DNA of 35,637 nucleotides from Nitrospirota bacterium. Its GTDB lineage: Bacteria > Nitrospirota > Thermodesulfovibrionia > Thermodesulfovibrionales > UBA1546. The notes below the pieces were generated by a model. That model was not told where the DNA came from. It made no database searches and saw only the letters and a list, made by a program, of their open reading frames with translations. The DNA lies in contig JACRGY010000179.1 of NCBI GenBank assembly GCA_016212165.1, positions 1 through 35,637 of the forward strand, given 5' to 3'. Of the stretch, positions 1 to 9,555 are shown piece after piece. A program made the translations under genes and the position numbers. Position 1 is the first letter of the stretch, and each line of letters begins with the position of its first letter.

Positions 1-60
1 ATAATAACACTTTGTGTTACATTGTGCAACTTTATAATTTCTCCTGTACCGGGCAGAGAA

Positions 61-102
61 TTCAGTAAAGATGTTAAATGCATACCGGTCTGATTTTTTC
101 AT
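61..102. repeat. Left flanking repeat of the RAYT element
   Basis: This stretch has two blocks: a 24-nt block (61-84, beginning TTCAGTAAAGATG) and a block CCGGTCTGATTTTTTCAT (85-102). Both recur on the other side of the RAYT gene at 725-768, in the same orientation but in swapped order. The transposase stop codon lies inside the second block. Flanking copies like these are expected for sequences recognised by, or duplicated with, a REP-associated transposase. Confidence 0.7.
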
Positions 103-695
103 GTGACGGCTTTTATATTCACAGGGGTATTTTCATCTTCTGCCCATTGAAGCGGGTTATTGATTATATATTCACGAATACGGTTTAATTTCTTTTCATC
201 TCTGATGATATGTTCATAGTAATTCCGCTGCCACAATTTTCCATTAAACCGTTCCCATCCGTGTTTATTGATGCCACGTATATATTCATTAGTGGTCATG
301 GTTTTGATCCATTGAATAATCCTATGTAGGGGCGAACCTGCGTGTTCGCCCTTTCTGGTATGTTTATTGTTATCATTAGGGCAGACATCGTCAACAGGAG
401 GGCAGACACACAGGTCTGCCCCTACGATCAAAATTATTCCGTGAAAATGGTTCGGCATAACAACAAATTCATCGGTTTCCATAGCAGAAAATTTATTTGT
501 TAATTCATGCCACCATTTTGAAAACATGCAGCCAGCCTCATTTAATGCCGTCTTGCCATGCACAATATCACCGAAAAGACATACACGATCTTTTGCGCAT
601 ACCGTCACAAAATATGCACCTGCCTGCGAATAATCATAATCCCGAATGCGGATTGATCTGCGGTGATGAATGTCAGGGTTGTATGTCATTGTCAT
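99..695 (-). CDS. REP-associated tyrosine transposase (RAYT, Y1/HUH family)
   Basis: The 198-residue protein belongs to the single-strand HUH transposases that act on REP palindromes. The metal-binding HxH lies in MPNHFHG (H83, H85). The candidate nucleophilic tyrosine is Y159 or Y160 in RNYYEHIIRDE, followed by the family's C-terminal YIINNPLQW segment. Between the HUH core and the tyrosine helix, residues about 92-125 form a low-similarity insert encoded by two REP-like palindromes (330-351 and 400-421). The gene is bracketed by direct repeats (61-102 and 725-768). The start may be the ATG at 695 or the in-frame ATG at 689; neither has a clear ribosome site. The role, mobilising or maintaining REP sequences, is inferred from the family. 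Confidence 0.9.
   Translation of the reverse strand: MTMTYNPDIHHRRSIRIRDYDYSQAGAYFVTVCAKDRVCLFGDIVHGKTALNEAGCMFSKWWHELTNKFSAMETDEFVVMPNHFHGIILIVGADLCVCPPVDDVCPNDNNKHTRKGEHAGSPLHRIIQWIKTMTTNEYIRGINKHGWERFNGKLWQRNYYEHIIRDEKKLNRIREYIINNPLQWAEDENTPVNIKAVT
330..351. repeat. REP-like palindrome inside the RAYT gene (copy 1)
   Basis: GGGCGAAC (330-337), a 6-nt loop CTGCGT, then GTTCGCCC (344-351) make a perfect 8-bp stem. It is preceded by GTAGG, a usual head of this repeat type. It is read through in frame by the transposase gene. Confidence 0.8.
400..421. repeat. REP-like palindrome inside the RAYT gene (copy 2)
   Basis: GGGCAGAC (400-407), loop ACACAG, then GTCTGCCC (414-421) make a perfect 8-bp stem. 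The GTAGG-type head is on the opposite strand from copy 1, so the two copies face each other as in a BIME. A further half-copy (AGGGCAGAC) lies at 378-386. Confidence 0.8.
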
Positions 696-724
696 GGATA
701 TTTACTGTAGAGGCGTGATTTATT

Positions 725-768
725 CCGGCCTGATTTTTTCACATTTCAGTAAAGATGTTAAATGCATA
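725..768. repeat. Right flanking repeat of the RAYT element
   Basis: CCGGCCTGATTTTTTCA (725-741) is followed by the 24-nt block 745-768 that is identical to 61-84. It is the partner of the left repeat and sits just upstream of the transposase start. Confidence 0.7.
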
Positions 769-823
769 AATGCAAGGCTGAACCTAAGTCTCTCCCTCCT
801 GAATAATTAGCAATCTATGCTAA

Positions 824-1582
824 TCAGTCAACTATTTTTAATATATCCCTCATAAACATATATGTATATATTAAACAACTCTTAGCATCTTCTGAAGTTA
901 CTTTAAATCCACTTGGATGCGCATTTTTCTGAATTTCACTAGAAAGATAATCAAAGTAATTCATAATATAATCAAACCTCTCTGATACTGCTCTACTTGT
1001 CGTTTCACTCGTGGTTTTATTCCGAAGAAATATTCTAATTTTATTTTTTGTTTGATTTCTTAATGGCTTTTTTTCTCCTGCTTCAACAAAATCCTCCTTA
1101 AAAATACCATCTGTGAAATCCATTAAAATTTCTCTACAATCATAAGCAATTCGGGCAAAGCTATGGCTATCACGCCGCATCATTAAATCTTCACAAATCA
1201 AATTTAACTTTTCTAAAATTTCTGGATTTATGTCGGCAAGCTTAGAATCAACATAATCCTTAGTCTCTTTAATAAGACTTGGCAATACATCCGGAGTTGT
1301 CATTTCTTTTTGAGCTGCTTGTTGCGCTTGAACTTCCTGCTGGATTCTCTCTATCATATCGATCCCATAACTGTTAATTTTAGCTTGAAAACTACCACCA
1401 ACAAACCAGTCAACATCGATTAACCCTTTCTCGCTCAAGTACCTAATATTCCTTATTAACTCAACTCCACTAAAATCGAAAGCGCTCTCAAAATTAGCAT
1501 AAGCATGAGGGTGTTCATCATATACTTTTTTCAAATAATCTAAGATTGCTATTCGAATTTCATTATCAGTCATTTTAACCAT
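824..1582 (-). CDS. Winged-helix protein with a HEPN-like C-terminal domain (hypothetical)
   Basis: I do not recognise a named family for this 252-residue protein. Residues about 5-80 look like a winged helix: several helices, then a beta wing around KGLIDVDWFVGGSF and an 'ITxxGxxxIE'-like end (INSYGIDMIE). Residues 85-125 are a helical, Q/E/K-rich linker. The C-terminal half is all-helical. Its ending, NAHPSGFKVTSEDAKSC, resembles HEPN/DUF4145-type domains, which often occur in RNase toxins and defence proteins, but the resemblance is weak. It lies 79 nt downstream of the MBL-fold gene on the same strand and probably belongs to the same transcript. A phage-defence or stress role is a guess from context. 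Confidence 0.7.
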   Translation of the reverse strand: MVKMTDNEIRIAILDYLKKVYDEHPHAYANFESAFDFSGVELIRNIRYLSEKGLIDVDWFVGGSFQAKINSYGIDMIERIQQEVQAQQAAQKEMTTPDVLPSLIKETKDYVDSKLADINPEILEKLNLICEDLMMRRDSHSFARIAYDCREILMDFTDGIFKEDFVEAGEKKPLRNQTKNKIRIFLRNKTTSETTSRAVSERFDYIMNYFDYLSSEIQKNAHPSGFKVTSEDAKSCLIYTYMFMRDILKIVD

Positions 1583-1661
1583 CTTGCAAGCTTATCTTTT
1601 TCCTATCTTGCCGATATCCGAGTCGAGAGTTCAGAATTTGGTCAACGGCAAGGGACATAGT

Positions 1662-2513
1662 TTAATCTGCCGTTACCGACAAAACAGTTTGCCCCTTATC
1701 ATTTTTCCATATCTCAATATCTATGTGTCCATCCTGTCTTGTGGTTATGCATTTCCTTTCCTCGCTGTTTAATGATTTATCTCTGCGGTGAACGGTCCAT
1801 CCATCACTAACTGCACTATATCTCGCCGTAGCACTTGTATCACGGAAGCGCCCATCGGAAATAATTGTCAATTTCGGTTTAAAGACCTTAAAAAGATCGC
1901 CATAAAATCCAGCTTCCCTACCGTGATGTGATGCAATTAAAATATCTGCATCTGATATTGCAGTAACAAAATCTCTTCTCTGCAGCAAGGCTGCCCATGT
2001 GGGGCTTTCTATGTCGCCAGGGAATATAATCTTACAATTCAAATATTCAAGAACTATTACTAATCCGTGATTATTAATGTTAGCTGTTGAAGTCGCTGTA
2101 TCCTTAAAAGTATGGAAGACAACGCCTCCATTATTTTGGGGAAGTTCAGGATTGCTTTCACTTGCAAGAGGGCTATTGAATCTATTATTTATTTCTATAT
2201 ACTTATCAATGATGCTTGCATCCTCTCGCCTATTCGCCGCACGTATTTCGCTCTCCGTTAAATGTTTTGGACGACTCAGCACTTTTGGGGAAAGCCCATC
2301 AAAATTCAAGATATCCGTCAAATGATCCGTGTGCGGATGACTAATGATAACCTCATCTAAATGGTCGATATGAAAGTCAGTCTTTAAAAACGTTAAAGGA
2401 CTAAAATCAGGTTCACTTCCCAAATCAAGTGCAATATGCTTGAGTGTCGGCGTCTGTATATAAGCAGCGTTCCCGTGTTCGACATTCCAGCAAATTACTC
2501 GGAGATTGCTCAT
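1662..2513 (-). CDS. MBL-fold metallohydrolase (ComEC/Rec2-like)
   Basis: The 283-residue soluble protein has the MBL signature HPHTDH (H59, H61, D63, H64), a later acidic metal ligand in FPGDIE and a further histidine pair in ASHHGREAGF. The overall pattern matches the ComEC-type beta-lactamase domain, with no competence membrane domain attached. Such stand-alone domains are usually hydrolases acting on phosphodiesters or nucleotides; the substrate here cannot be read from sequence. Its ATG overlaps the stop of the upstream 4-TM gene (ATGA, 2510-2513), so the two are translationally coupled and probably act together at the membrane. Confidence 0.85.
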   Translation of the reverse strand: MSNLRVICWNVEHGNAAYIQTPTLKHIALDLGSEPDFSPLTFLKTDFHIDHLDEVIISHPHTDHLTDILNFDGLSPKVLSRPKHLTESEIRAANRREDASIIDKYIEINNRFNSPLASESNPELPQNNGGVVFHTFKDTATSTANINNHGLVIVLEYLNCKIIFPGDIESPTWAALLQRRDFVTAISDADILIASHHGREAGFYGDLFKVFKPKLTIISDGRFRDTSATARYSAVSDGWTVHRRDKSLNSEERKCITTRQDGHIDIEIWKNDKGQTVLSVTAD

Positions 2514-3100
2514 GAGTTATCCATCCCCTTCAATGTTTTTACTATCCAAGCAATATGGATAACGAAGACAGAGACGGTAATAACAAAAAATGACCATAGC
2601 GGCATATCAATTGATAAAAGGTAATATAAATTCATGGTCTTTGTGAAGGCATAAACAGCTAAACATATCATTACAGAACTAAAAAACGCTGTAAAATAAA
2701 GAAGAATTACATGGGTGCTTGAGCGATTAAAGTATGGCGGATAATTTTCATTTTCAAGATGTGACGCAGGCGTATCTATTCCCATCGGCTGTTGCTTCAA
2801 GTAGCTATTCCTTATCTTATTTATCCACCGCGCAGTATCAGAAAAATACTTTCTTTTTTTCATGAGCCAAAATATAAAAACTGGGCTAAGGAGTGTCGCC
2901 AAGGAAAACAATAACGTTGCTCCCAAACTTGCCTCTTTCGTATTTGGATACTTTGAATACAAAACATATGCAGCAGTAATTACTGCTGCATAGCCTGAAT
3001 ATAAAAAATTAATCATGGAAGTAAAAGACTTGTCATAATGTCTCATCCATTCATGATACTGTTTGAAATCTTCAAGGAGGTATTCTTCGTGAGGTTCCAT
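2510..3100 (-). CDS. Four-TM membrane protein, SLATT-like (hypothetical)
   Basis: The 196-residue protein has an acidic/aromatic N-terminal helix (residues 1-25) and two hydrophobic pairs, at about 30-50 and 60-80 and then about 128-150 and 160-188. A basic, soluble loop lies between the pairs (KKRKYFSDTARW onward). The arrangement recalls the small membrane partners (SLATT and related) of nucleotide-signalling defence systems, but I see no diagnostic motif. It is the first gene of a cassette with the overlapping MBL gene and the winged-helix gene. A pore-forming or membrane-anchoring role is inference. Confidence 0.75.
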   Translation of the reverse strand: MEPHEEYLLEDFKQYHEWMRHYDKSFTSMINFLYSGYAAVITAAYVLYSKYPNTKEASLGATLLFSLATLLSPVFIFWLMKKRKYFSDTARWINKIRNSYLKQQPMGIDTPASHLENENYPPYFNRSSTHVILLYFTAFFSSVMICLAVYAFTKTMNLYYLLSIDMPLWSFFVITVSVFVIHIAWIVKTLKGMDNS

Positions 3101-3117
3101 TATTTACCCAATCTCCC

Positions 3118-3159
3118 TCACACCCATTTCCTCATTCCCTCGGCAGTCAATGACTTCAT
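3118..3159 (-). CDS. Possible 13-residue leader peptide
   Basis: An ATG at 3159 preceded by a strong GGAGGG site opens a 13-codon frame, MKSLTAEGMRKWV, ending 17 nt before the 4-TM gene start. It could be a leader coupling translation to the cassette or a relic of a lost gene. Support is limited to the ribosome site and spacing. Confidence 0.25.
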   Translation of the reverse strand: MKSLTAEGMRKWV

Positions 3160-3318
3160 AGTGATTCACCCTCCTCTATTTCTCTTGAATTATCAAACAC
3201 TTTCCAAAAAAAATCAACAGGTAGCGGAAGCAAGCAAGGCTGAAAGTTAGGATTCATCCTTCGCAGTAAAGCTACGGAGAATGGAAGAGCAATAGTTAAA
3301 AGCGCAGAAGCTTATTTA

Positions 3319-3929
<611 letters not shown>

Positions 3930-4201
3930 TTAGTCTATATCAAAGTAACCGTTTTTTCTATCACTATAGAAGCCATCATCTGGAAATTAACAGGATACAG
4001 CGCCCATTAAAAGTGCAAAATTAAATATTTTCTCCTGAACCCCATCCCCCCCTCGATATTATTCCCTTTTCTCCTTATTATAATCTCTAACGGGGCAAGC
4101 CTATTTTATTCAATCCCATGAGATTAGTGCAATAGCAGAAGCGGGCAAGCGGCAGATAGGGAACTGGGAAATGCTATAGCGGACATCTGTTATAATAAAT
4201 C

Positions 4202-4639
4202 ATGCAGGGGAATCGTTTTTTAACTCTCATCTTAGTCTTAATCCTTTCTGCCGCATGCAGCAATCTGCCGAAAGAACATAAAGTTGTAACAGCAAAAGAA
4301 GGAGTCATAACAATACCCGTTAGTGAAGTAAATGACAGGAAGGTGCATTTCTATACTTACAAAAAATCAGGCAAACGCATAAACTTCTTTGTAAGAACCG
4401 ACGGGACCGGAAAACTTTCAGCATATTTTGATGCCTGTTATATCTGCTATAAAAAGAAAAAGGGCTACCGCGTAGAAGGCAAAGACCTGGTCTGCAATGA
4501 ATGCAGCCTGAAGTTCGGGCTTGCGGAAGAGGTATGGGAAAACAAGGACTGCAGCCCTATCCTTCTTAAAAGCAAAGCCGAAAGCAATAACTTTATAATT
4601 AAAACCGATGATATAGAAAAAGGCGCAAAGCTTTTTTAG
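4202..4639 (+). CDS. DUF2318 (FtrD-like) Cys-rich lipoprotein
   Basis: The 145-residue secreted protein has a hydrophobic N-terminus ending in the lipobox LSAAC (C at about residue 19), so it should be an outer-leaflet lipoprotein. The mature part carries two CxxC pairs (DACYIC and CNEC) and a later C in KDCSPI. This matches DUF2318, the domain of FtrD-type proteins associated with iron uptake. Its 3' end overlaps the convergent M1-ChaN gene by 4 nt. In known P19/FetMP-type loci, DUF2318 proteins occur with MacB-like ABC permeases, and such a pair lies 3 kb away, which supports an iron-handling role by inference. Confidence 0.8.
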   Translation: MQGNRFLTLILVLILSAACSNLPKEHKVVTAKEGVITIPVSEVNDRKVHFYTYKKSGKRINFFVRTDGTGKLSAYFDACYICYKKKKGYRVEGKDLVCNECSLKFGLAEEVWENKDCSPILLKSKAESNNFIIKTDDIEKGAKLF

Positions 4640-7632
4640 AGCGCAATCTCGAATTCGAGTTCCTTATCTTTCAATAAAAATCTCTTTCTGACAATCTTAA
4701 CCTTCACGCTATCTCCGGGGTTTTTATCAAAAAGGGCGATACGGACATCTTCAACAGTTTCTACTTTCCAATCATCAACTGAAAGAATTATGTCCCCTTT
4801 TTTAATCCCGGACTTTAAAGCTGCGCTGTCTTTTGAAAAATCGTCAATGAACACGCCGTCTTCATCTTTTTTGAGTACAATCCCCAACTTGGCGCTGAAA
4901 GGCGGTTTGAGAGAGTCCGGAAAAAGAACATAATCACCTATATTATTATCAATATCTCCGGTAACAAGCGTGGCGTATTTCTTTCCTGTAAGTCTGTTTA
5001 CCCTTTGCGGTATGCCTGATTCATACATTATATGCTGGCCCCCTGCAAGTACAACCATCTGGTAATCAGGCCGCTCCTTCATAAATTCAGCTATCGAATG
5101 CGCCATAGTTTCGTCCCATAGTATCTGCGACTGATAAAAATAATCGAATGAGCTTCCGGATGGATGGGTTTCAAATATCTCCTTCAGTCTCTGCCGGTAC
5201 GAATCATCCGACATATCCATGTCCTGTGGAACTTCTTTTCTTTCTTCTTCGGAAAGTCCGTCAAGCCCTGACTGTTCTGTCTTTTTCATCAATTCAGCCT
5301 TCAGGTTAAGGGCTATAATCGGGATGCCTTTTGCTTTTGCAAATTCAATTATTTCCCTATATAAATTAAAATCAATATTCCATCTTTTAAAATACTCTGT
5401 CTTCTTCAAAAAATCTTTTTCATTGATAGCCCCGGAAATGTAATCGTCAATTGCCTTCTGGAAAGGCCGCTGAAACATCTCCATGCCGATTGCGAATTTC
5501 TTCCCCTTTTTAAAAAGGCCCTTAATTACGGCAAGTTCCACCTTGTGGTCTTCGTAATAGCTGTGCCTCTCTCCCACAAAAATTATCGGCTTGTCACTGA
5601 CATTATCTATTATTCGCTGGAGGTTCAGTGTTTTTTTAGGCTCGATTCCCTGCACCTGTTTGCTCAGGCTGAATTTCACACCCCGGTTTGTTTCAGTTAT
5701 ATCTTTTTCCACATTCCGGCCTTTTTCAAAGCGGATGACAGAATATTTGCCGTAATGCAATATCTTGTTTACAACAGGGTCAACCTCCTCCTTAGAATCT
5801 CCGCTGGCATATGCCACGACCTTTGAAGTATTAAGGGGGTTGTTTCTTACAATGAGAACAAATCCTGAGTCCGGCTTATCAATCTTTCCAAAAAGCCGCT
5901 TTAGAACCTGACTTTCAAAACCAAGGGCCAGAAGAGAGGATTTTTTAATATCCTCATCTTTTAATTCTTTTTCTTCTTTGACTGAAAATCCTTCTTCCTT
6001 TAAGGTTTCTATAAGAGTTGAATATTTATCTTTTTCTTTCTCCCTGTAAACGATTATCCTGCTTTCGTCTCCGGCAAGCCTTGCAATTACAGGCGGGAAT
6101 TCGTCATATGAAAGTTTTCTCATTATGTCGTAGTTTTCATCAACAATAAGATGTTCAGGATTTTCATTGGTGGGTAAACTGAAATATTGTTTTCCCTTCT
6201 CAACCTGCATTAACTCTTTCACTTCACTCTTTTCAGCGGTAATTTTTATTGGCAGTGTAAATTTGTATTCACTGCCTTCCTGCAGGAGTTCAAAAGAGAC
6301 AAGAGGTTCACCTTTTAAGACACGTTCTCTTGGATCGTTAATTTTTAAAGAAGGAACACCTTTCCTGTTCAGCCACTGGGTGAAAAACCAGTCAAGGTCC
6401 TTCCCTGATTCCTGTTCAAACGCTTTTTGTATATCCGTCCAGGACGCAATCTTAAATTTATTTTCATTAATAAGCTTTCTCAATGATTTATAAAATATCT
6501 CTTCCCCTGTCAGGCCTTTGAGCATATGAAACAGCATAGCGCCTTTTCCATAGCCTATCGCCATTGTGGCAAAGTCAGTCCTGCTGGAAAAATCCTTAAG
6601 GGGGAAATCTTTATCCGATGTAACATAACCCTGAAAATTAACCAAAATGTTTTTCCTGTACTCCCAGCCCTTTCCTTTCTGTTCCTCGTAAAGATGGTCT
6701 GAAAGATATGTCGTGATTGCCTCAAGCCAGTTGCCTTTCTGAAAATCTGCGTATACATAATTGCCGAACCATTGATGCGCAATCTCATGCCCCAAAGACG
6801 TTTCCGGAATAAAAGGCAGGCGTATTACATCTTTTCCCAAAAGTGTGTAGCCAGGCATGGAATATCCGGTTGAAAAAATGTTTTCGACAACAGAAAACCG
6901 CTTATACGGATAAGGTGTCAGGAGGCCGTCATAAAACTTGAGATATTTTCTGGCATATTCAACATATTTATCAGCAAGAGCAGCATCCTCCTCGAAAAAA
7001 TAGGCATAGATGTCTATACCGTTAGCGCTGTGCTTTTTTTCTTTGTAATTGCCGGCAATAAAGTTTATCCCGTTTAAAGGATGCCCCATATTAAAGGTAT
7101 ATTCCCTGCCAAAAGGCACATTTCTGAAGGTAATTTCGTCAGCCTCAGACACTGCAAGAAAATTCTCAGGGACAACAGCAACAAGCTTATAATAAGCAAG
7201 CTCCTTTATTGAAGGATACCAGTTATCTGTAAGAGATATCCCTTTATCACTTACAATCCCGGTTGAAACAACACCGGCATTTTCAGGGTTCTTTTTAGGG
7301 GTGTCTCCCTTAAAAACACCCTCATAATTTATCTCAAGGGTGCCTTTTCCTGTTACCTTAAACTGGCCTTCTTGTATCCTGTAATCCATAGGCTTTCCAT
7401 TAAAACTTGTGGACAGAATTTTCAGGTTTCCGACATAAACGGCCATTTCCCTGTCATCAGGCAGGGTTATAATTTCACGGCCTTTCAGAAGATTGTTCTT
7501 AACATCAAATGAAATAGAGAGAGAGTTAACCGGGTAAGCGCTCTTCTGACTTTCTTCAGCTCCTGCCTGTAACGCATTAAACAGGATAAAGACAATAACA
7601 GAAAAACCAATATGTTTTATATTTTTTAGCAT
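4636..7632 (-). CDS. Secreted M1 metallopeptidase - ChaN - PDZ fusion
   Basis: The 998-residue protein starts with a signal peptide (about 1-25). The N-terminal half is an M1 gluzincin: zinc motif HEIAH (H282, E283, H286), with the third ligand E304 in GNWLEA, the variant spacing seen in bacterial M1 proteins. After a less clear linker (about 520-680), residues about 685-905 form a ChaN/DUF399 domain (IIFVGERHSYYEDH, IGMEMFQRPFQ, VVLAGGQHIM), a family linked to heme-iron. Residues about 910-990 are a PDZ domain (AALKSGIKKGDIILSVD). It should act in the cell envelope. It lies 16 nt downstream of the ABC ATPase gene and is probably co-transcribed with the transporter. Fusion of all three domains is unusual; iron or heme recovery from peptides is an inference. 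Confidence 0.85.
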   Translation of the reverse strand: MLKNIKHIGFSVIVFILFNALQAGAEESQKSAYPVNSLSISFDVKNNLLKGREIITLPDDREMAVYVGNLKILSTSFNGKPMDYRIQEGQFKVTGKGTLEINYEGVFKGDTPKKNPENAGVVSTGIVSDKGISLTDNWYPSIKELAYYKLVAVVPENFLAVSEADEITFRNVPFGREYTFNMGHPLNGINFIAGNYKEKKHSANGIDIYAYFFEEDAALADKYVEYARKYLKFYDGLLTPYPYKRFSVVENIFSTGYSMPGYTLLGKDVIRLPFIPETSLGHEIAHQWFGNYVYADFQKGNWLEAITTYLSDHLYEEQKGKGWEYRKNILVNFQGYVTSDKDFPLKDFSSRTDFATMAIGYGKGAMLFHMLKGLTGEEIFYKSLRKLINENKFKIASWTDIQKAFEQESGKDLDWFFTQWLNRKGVPSLKINDPRERVLKGEPLVSFELLQEGSEYKFTLPIKITAEKSEVKELMQVEKGKQYFSLPTNENPEHLIVDENYDIMRKLSYDEFPPVIARLAGDESRIIVYREKEKDKYSTLIETLKEEGFSVKEEKELKDEDIKKSSLLALGFESQVLKRLFGKIDKPDSGFVLIVRNNPLNTSKVVAYASGDSKEEVDPVVNKILHYGKYSVIRFEKGRNVEKDITETNRGVKFSLSKQVQGIEPKKTLNLQRIIDNVSDKPIIFVGERHSYYEDHKVELAVIKGLFKKGKKFAIGMEMFQRPFQKAIDDYISGAINEKDFLKKTEYFKRWNIDFNLYREIIEFAKAKGIPIIALNLKAELMKKTEQSGLDGLSEEERKEVPQDMDMSDDSYRQRLKEIFETHPSGSSFDYFYQSQILWDETMAHSIAEFMKERPDYQMVVLAGGQHIMYESGIPQRVNRLTGKKYATLVTGDIDNNIGDYVLFPDSLKPPFSAKLGIVLKKDEDGVFIDDFSKDSAALKSGIKKGDIILSVDDWKVETVEDVRIALFDKNPGDSVKVKIVRKRFLLKDKELEFEIAL

Positions 7633-7648
7633 ATTTGATTGTGACAGG

Positions 7649-8323
7649 CTAAATCTCTTTGATAACGCCGTGCGTCATTCTTATCTGTTTCTGTGCCTGT
7701 CTTGCAAGGTCGAGATTATGCGTTATAAAAATAAAGGTAACCTTTTTCTCTTTATTAAGCCTCTTGAAAAGCTCCATTATCTCTGCCTCTGTCTCTTCAT
7801 CAAGGTCTCCGGTAGGCTCATCAGCAAGTATAACCTCAGGCTCATTCATCAAGGCCCGCGCAATGGCAACACGCCTCTGCTGCCCTCCCGAGAGCTGTGA
7901 CGGGTATGCGTTTGTCTTTTCGCCGATACCGACCATATTAAGATATTCCTCAGCCTTTCCGGCAGCGCCTGATTTTTCCTTTGGGCTGAATATCCCAGGC
8001 AACAGGACATTTTCCTTTGCAGTGAGAATCGGCAGGAGGCTGGCAAACTGGAACATAAACCCTATTTTTTCATTCCTGTATTCGGAGAGTTTCTCGTCAT
8101 TAAGGGAAGATATGTCAGAGCCTTCAAAGAGCACCCTGCCGGAGGTGGGCCTGATTATGCCTCCTATTATGGAAATCAGAGTTGTCTTTCCGGACCCTGA
8201 ATGCCCGACCACTGATAAAAACTCACCCTTCTCTATCTTCAGCGAGACATTATCAACAGCCCTGATATTTAAATCGCCTATTGTATAAATTTTAGAGATA
8301 TCTGCAATTTCTATCTGAGACAT
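7649..8323 (-). CDS. ABC transporter ATPase (LolD/MacB type)
   Basis: The 224-residue ATPase is complete: Walker A GHSGSGKTT, Q-loop in FMFQFASLLP, signature LSGGQQRRVAIARAL, Walker B VILADEPTGDLD and switch H in FITHN. The DLDEET stretch and short length fit the LolD/MacB/FtsE class, which powers mechanotransmission or extraction of periplasmic substrates rather than classical import. The gene begins 6 nt after the permease stop, so the two form one transporter. Confidence 0.93.
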   Translation of the reverse strand: MSQIEIADISKIYTIGDLNIRAVDNVSLKIEKGEFLSVVGHSGSGKTTLISIIGGIIRPTSGRVLFEGSDISSLNDEKLSEYRNEKIGFMFQFASLLPILTAKENVLLPGIFSPKEKSGAAGKAEEYLNMVGIGEKTNAYPSQLSGGQQRRVAIARALMNEPEVILADEPTGDLDEETEAEIMELFKRLNKEKKVTFIFITHNLDLARQAQKQIRMTHGVIKEI

Positions 8324-8329
8324 CTTATC

Positions 8330-9526
8330 TTACTCCTCTTTTATAGCCAGCAACGGTTCAAGTTTTTTTATCCTCTGAATTGGCAAAAGCGCGCCAACAA
8401 CACAGATTCCTGTCCCGGCAAATAAACTCAGAACACCTATGGAAATGCGTTCCGCAACGCTTAAGTCATTTGATAAATTTTTCAGGATTATGAAACTCTT
8501 TGCCAAAAGTAAAGAAAGAACAGTACCCGAGATAATTCCAAGGATGCTGCCGATACTCCCAATAACAAATACCTCAAGAAAAAATATTCTCACAACGTGA
8601 TTTTCCTTTGCACCGATAGCCCTCATAATCCCCACTTCTTTTGCGCGCTCGTTGGCAATAGCGGAAAAGACAGCCCATACAAGAAATATGGAGAGTATGG
8701 AGGCAAGCATTACCGTGGCAGAGAATATCCGGTTTATATCCCTGAGGGTATTGATTAAGCTCTTACCGATATCCTTTCTTGCCACAGTGTCGGCTTCAAT
8801 TATGGAATCCTCTATACTGCCTGCAACCTCATAGGGGTCATAACCTTTCTGGACTTTCGCAAAAATAACGGATATCTGCCCCGGTTTTATATCCGCCTTG
8901 CCTTTTTGTAATATCTCATCTATGTTTTTATCATCAATAAATATTGCTGTATCGAGCCCTGTGCCTGTCTTGTCAAGCACCCCGACCATCTTGAAAATAC
9001 TCCCGAACAAAACACTGTCAACCTCTGTAAGCCCCAATCTGATATTAAAAGCGGATTCGCTGCCGACAATGGCCTCTCCTTTTTTGAGTTCCCTGCCGAG
9101 CTTTTTAGTAAGCCACGGCTTTATAACAAAATCAGTGTCCTGATTAAACGCCACAACTATGGTCTCAGGCACATCACAGCAAACACCGGTTATCGTTACA
9201 AGATAGGTCTGGTAAGTCAGCCTGTCTATACCCTTGATATTTTTTACCCTGTCTATGATGCCCTTATCCATATAAAAAGACTTAACCTTATTTTCGAGCA
9301 GAACATCTTCCGCAGCGCCCCTTGAGCCTGTGGGAACAATAAGCAGGTCAGAGCCCAGACGGTCAGAGGTAATCCTGATGCTTGAGTCAACGCGCCTGAC
9401 AAAAGAAAGCGCAAATACAAGCACGGATACCAGCAGCCCTATAGCCACTATCAGTATCCCTGTTCTTAAGGGCTTTCTTTTTAAGTTTTTGAGTGCAAGC
9501 GAAAAAATAGTAAATTCTTTTGTCAT
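8330..9526 (-). CDS. ABC transporter permease (MacB/FtsX type)
   Basis: The 398-residue protein has the four-helix MacB topology: TM1 at about 23-45, a large periplasmic domain (about 46-265), and three C-terminal helices (about 270-295, 318-345, 360-385). NERAKEVGIMRAIGA is the typical coupling segment before TM3. A CC pair in TGVCCDVPE lies in the periplasmic part. It pairs with the ATPase immediately downstream. The substrate is unknown; similar permeases accompany DUF2318 proteins in some bacterial iron-uptake loci. Confidence 0.9.
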   Translation of the reverse strand: MTKEFTIFSLALKNLKRKPLRTGILIVAIGLLVSVLVFALSFVRRVDSSIRITSDRLGSDLLIVPTGSRGAAEDVLLENKVKSFYMDKGIIDRVKNIKGIDRLTYQTYLVTITGVCCDVPETIVVAFNQDTDFVIKPWLTKKLGRELKKGEAIVGSESAFNIRLGLTEVDSVLFGSIFKMVGVLDKTGTGLDTAIFIDDKNIDEILQKGKADIKPGQISVIFAKVQKGYDPYEVAGSIEDSIIEADTVARKDIGKSLINTLRDINRIFSATVMLASILSIFLVWAVFSAIANERAKEVGIMRAIGAKENHVVRIFFLEVFVIGSIGSILGIISGTVLSLLLAKSFIILKNLSNDLSVAERISIGVLSLFAGTGICVVGALLPIQRIKKLEPLLAIKEE

Positions 9527-9555
9527 GATATCTTAATATTATAAAGGATTTTAAG

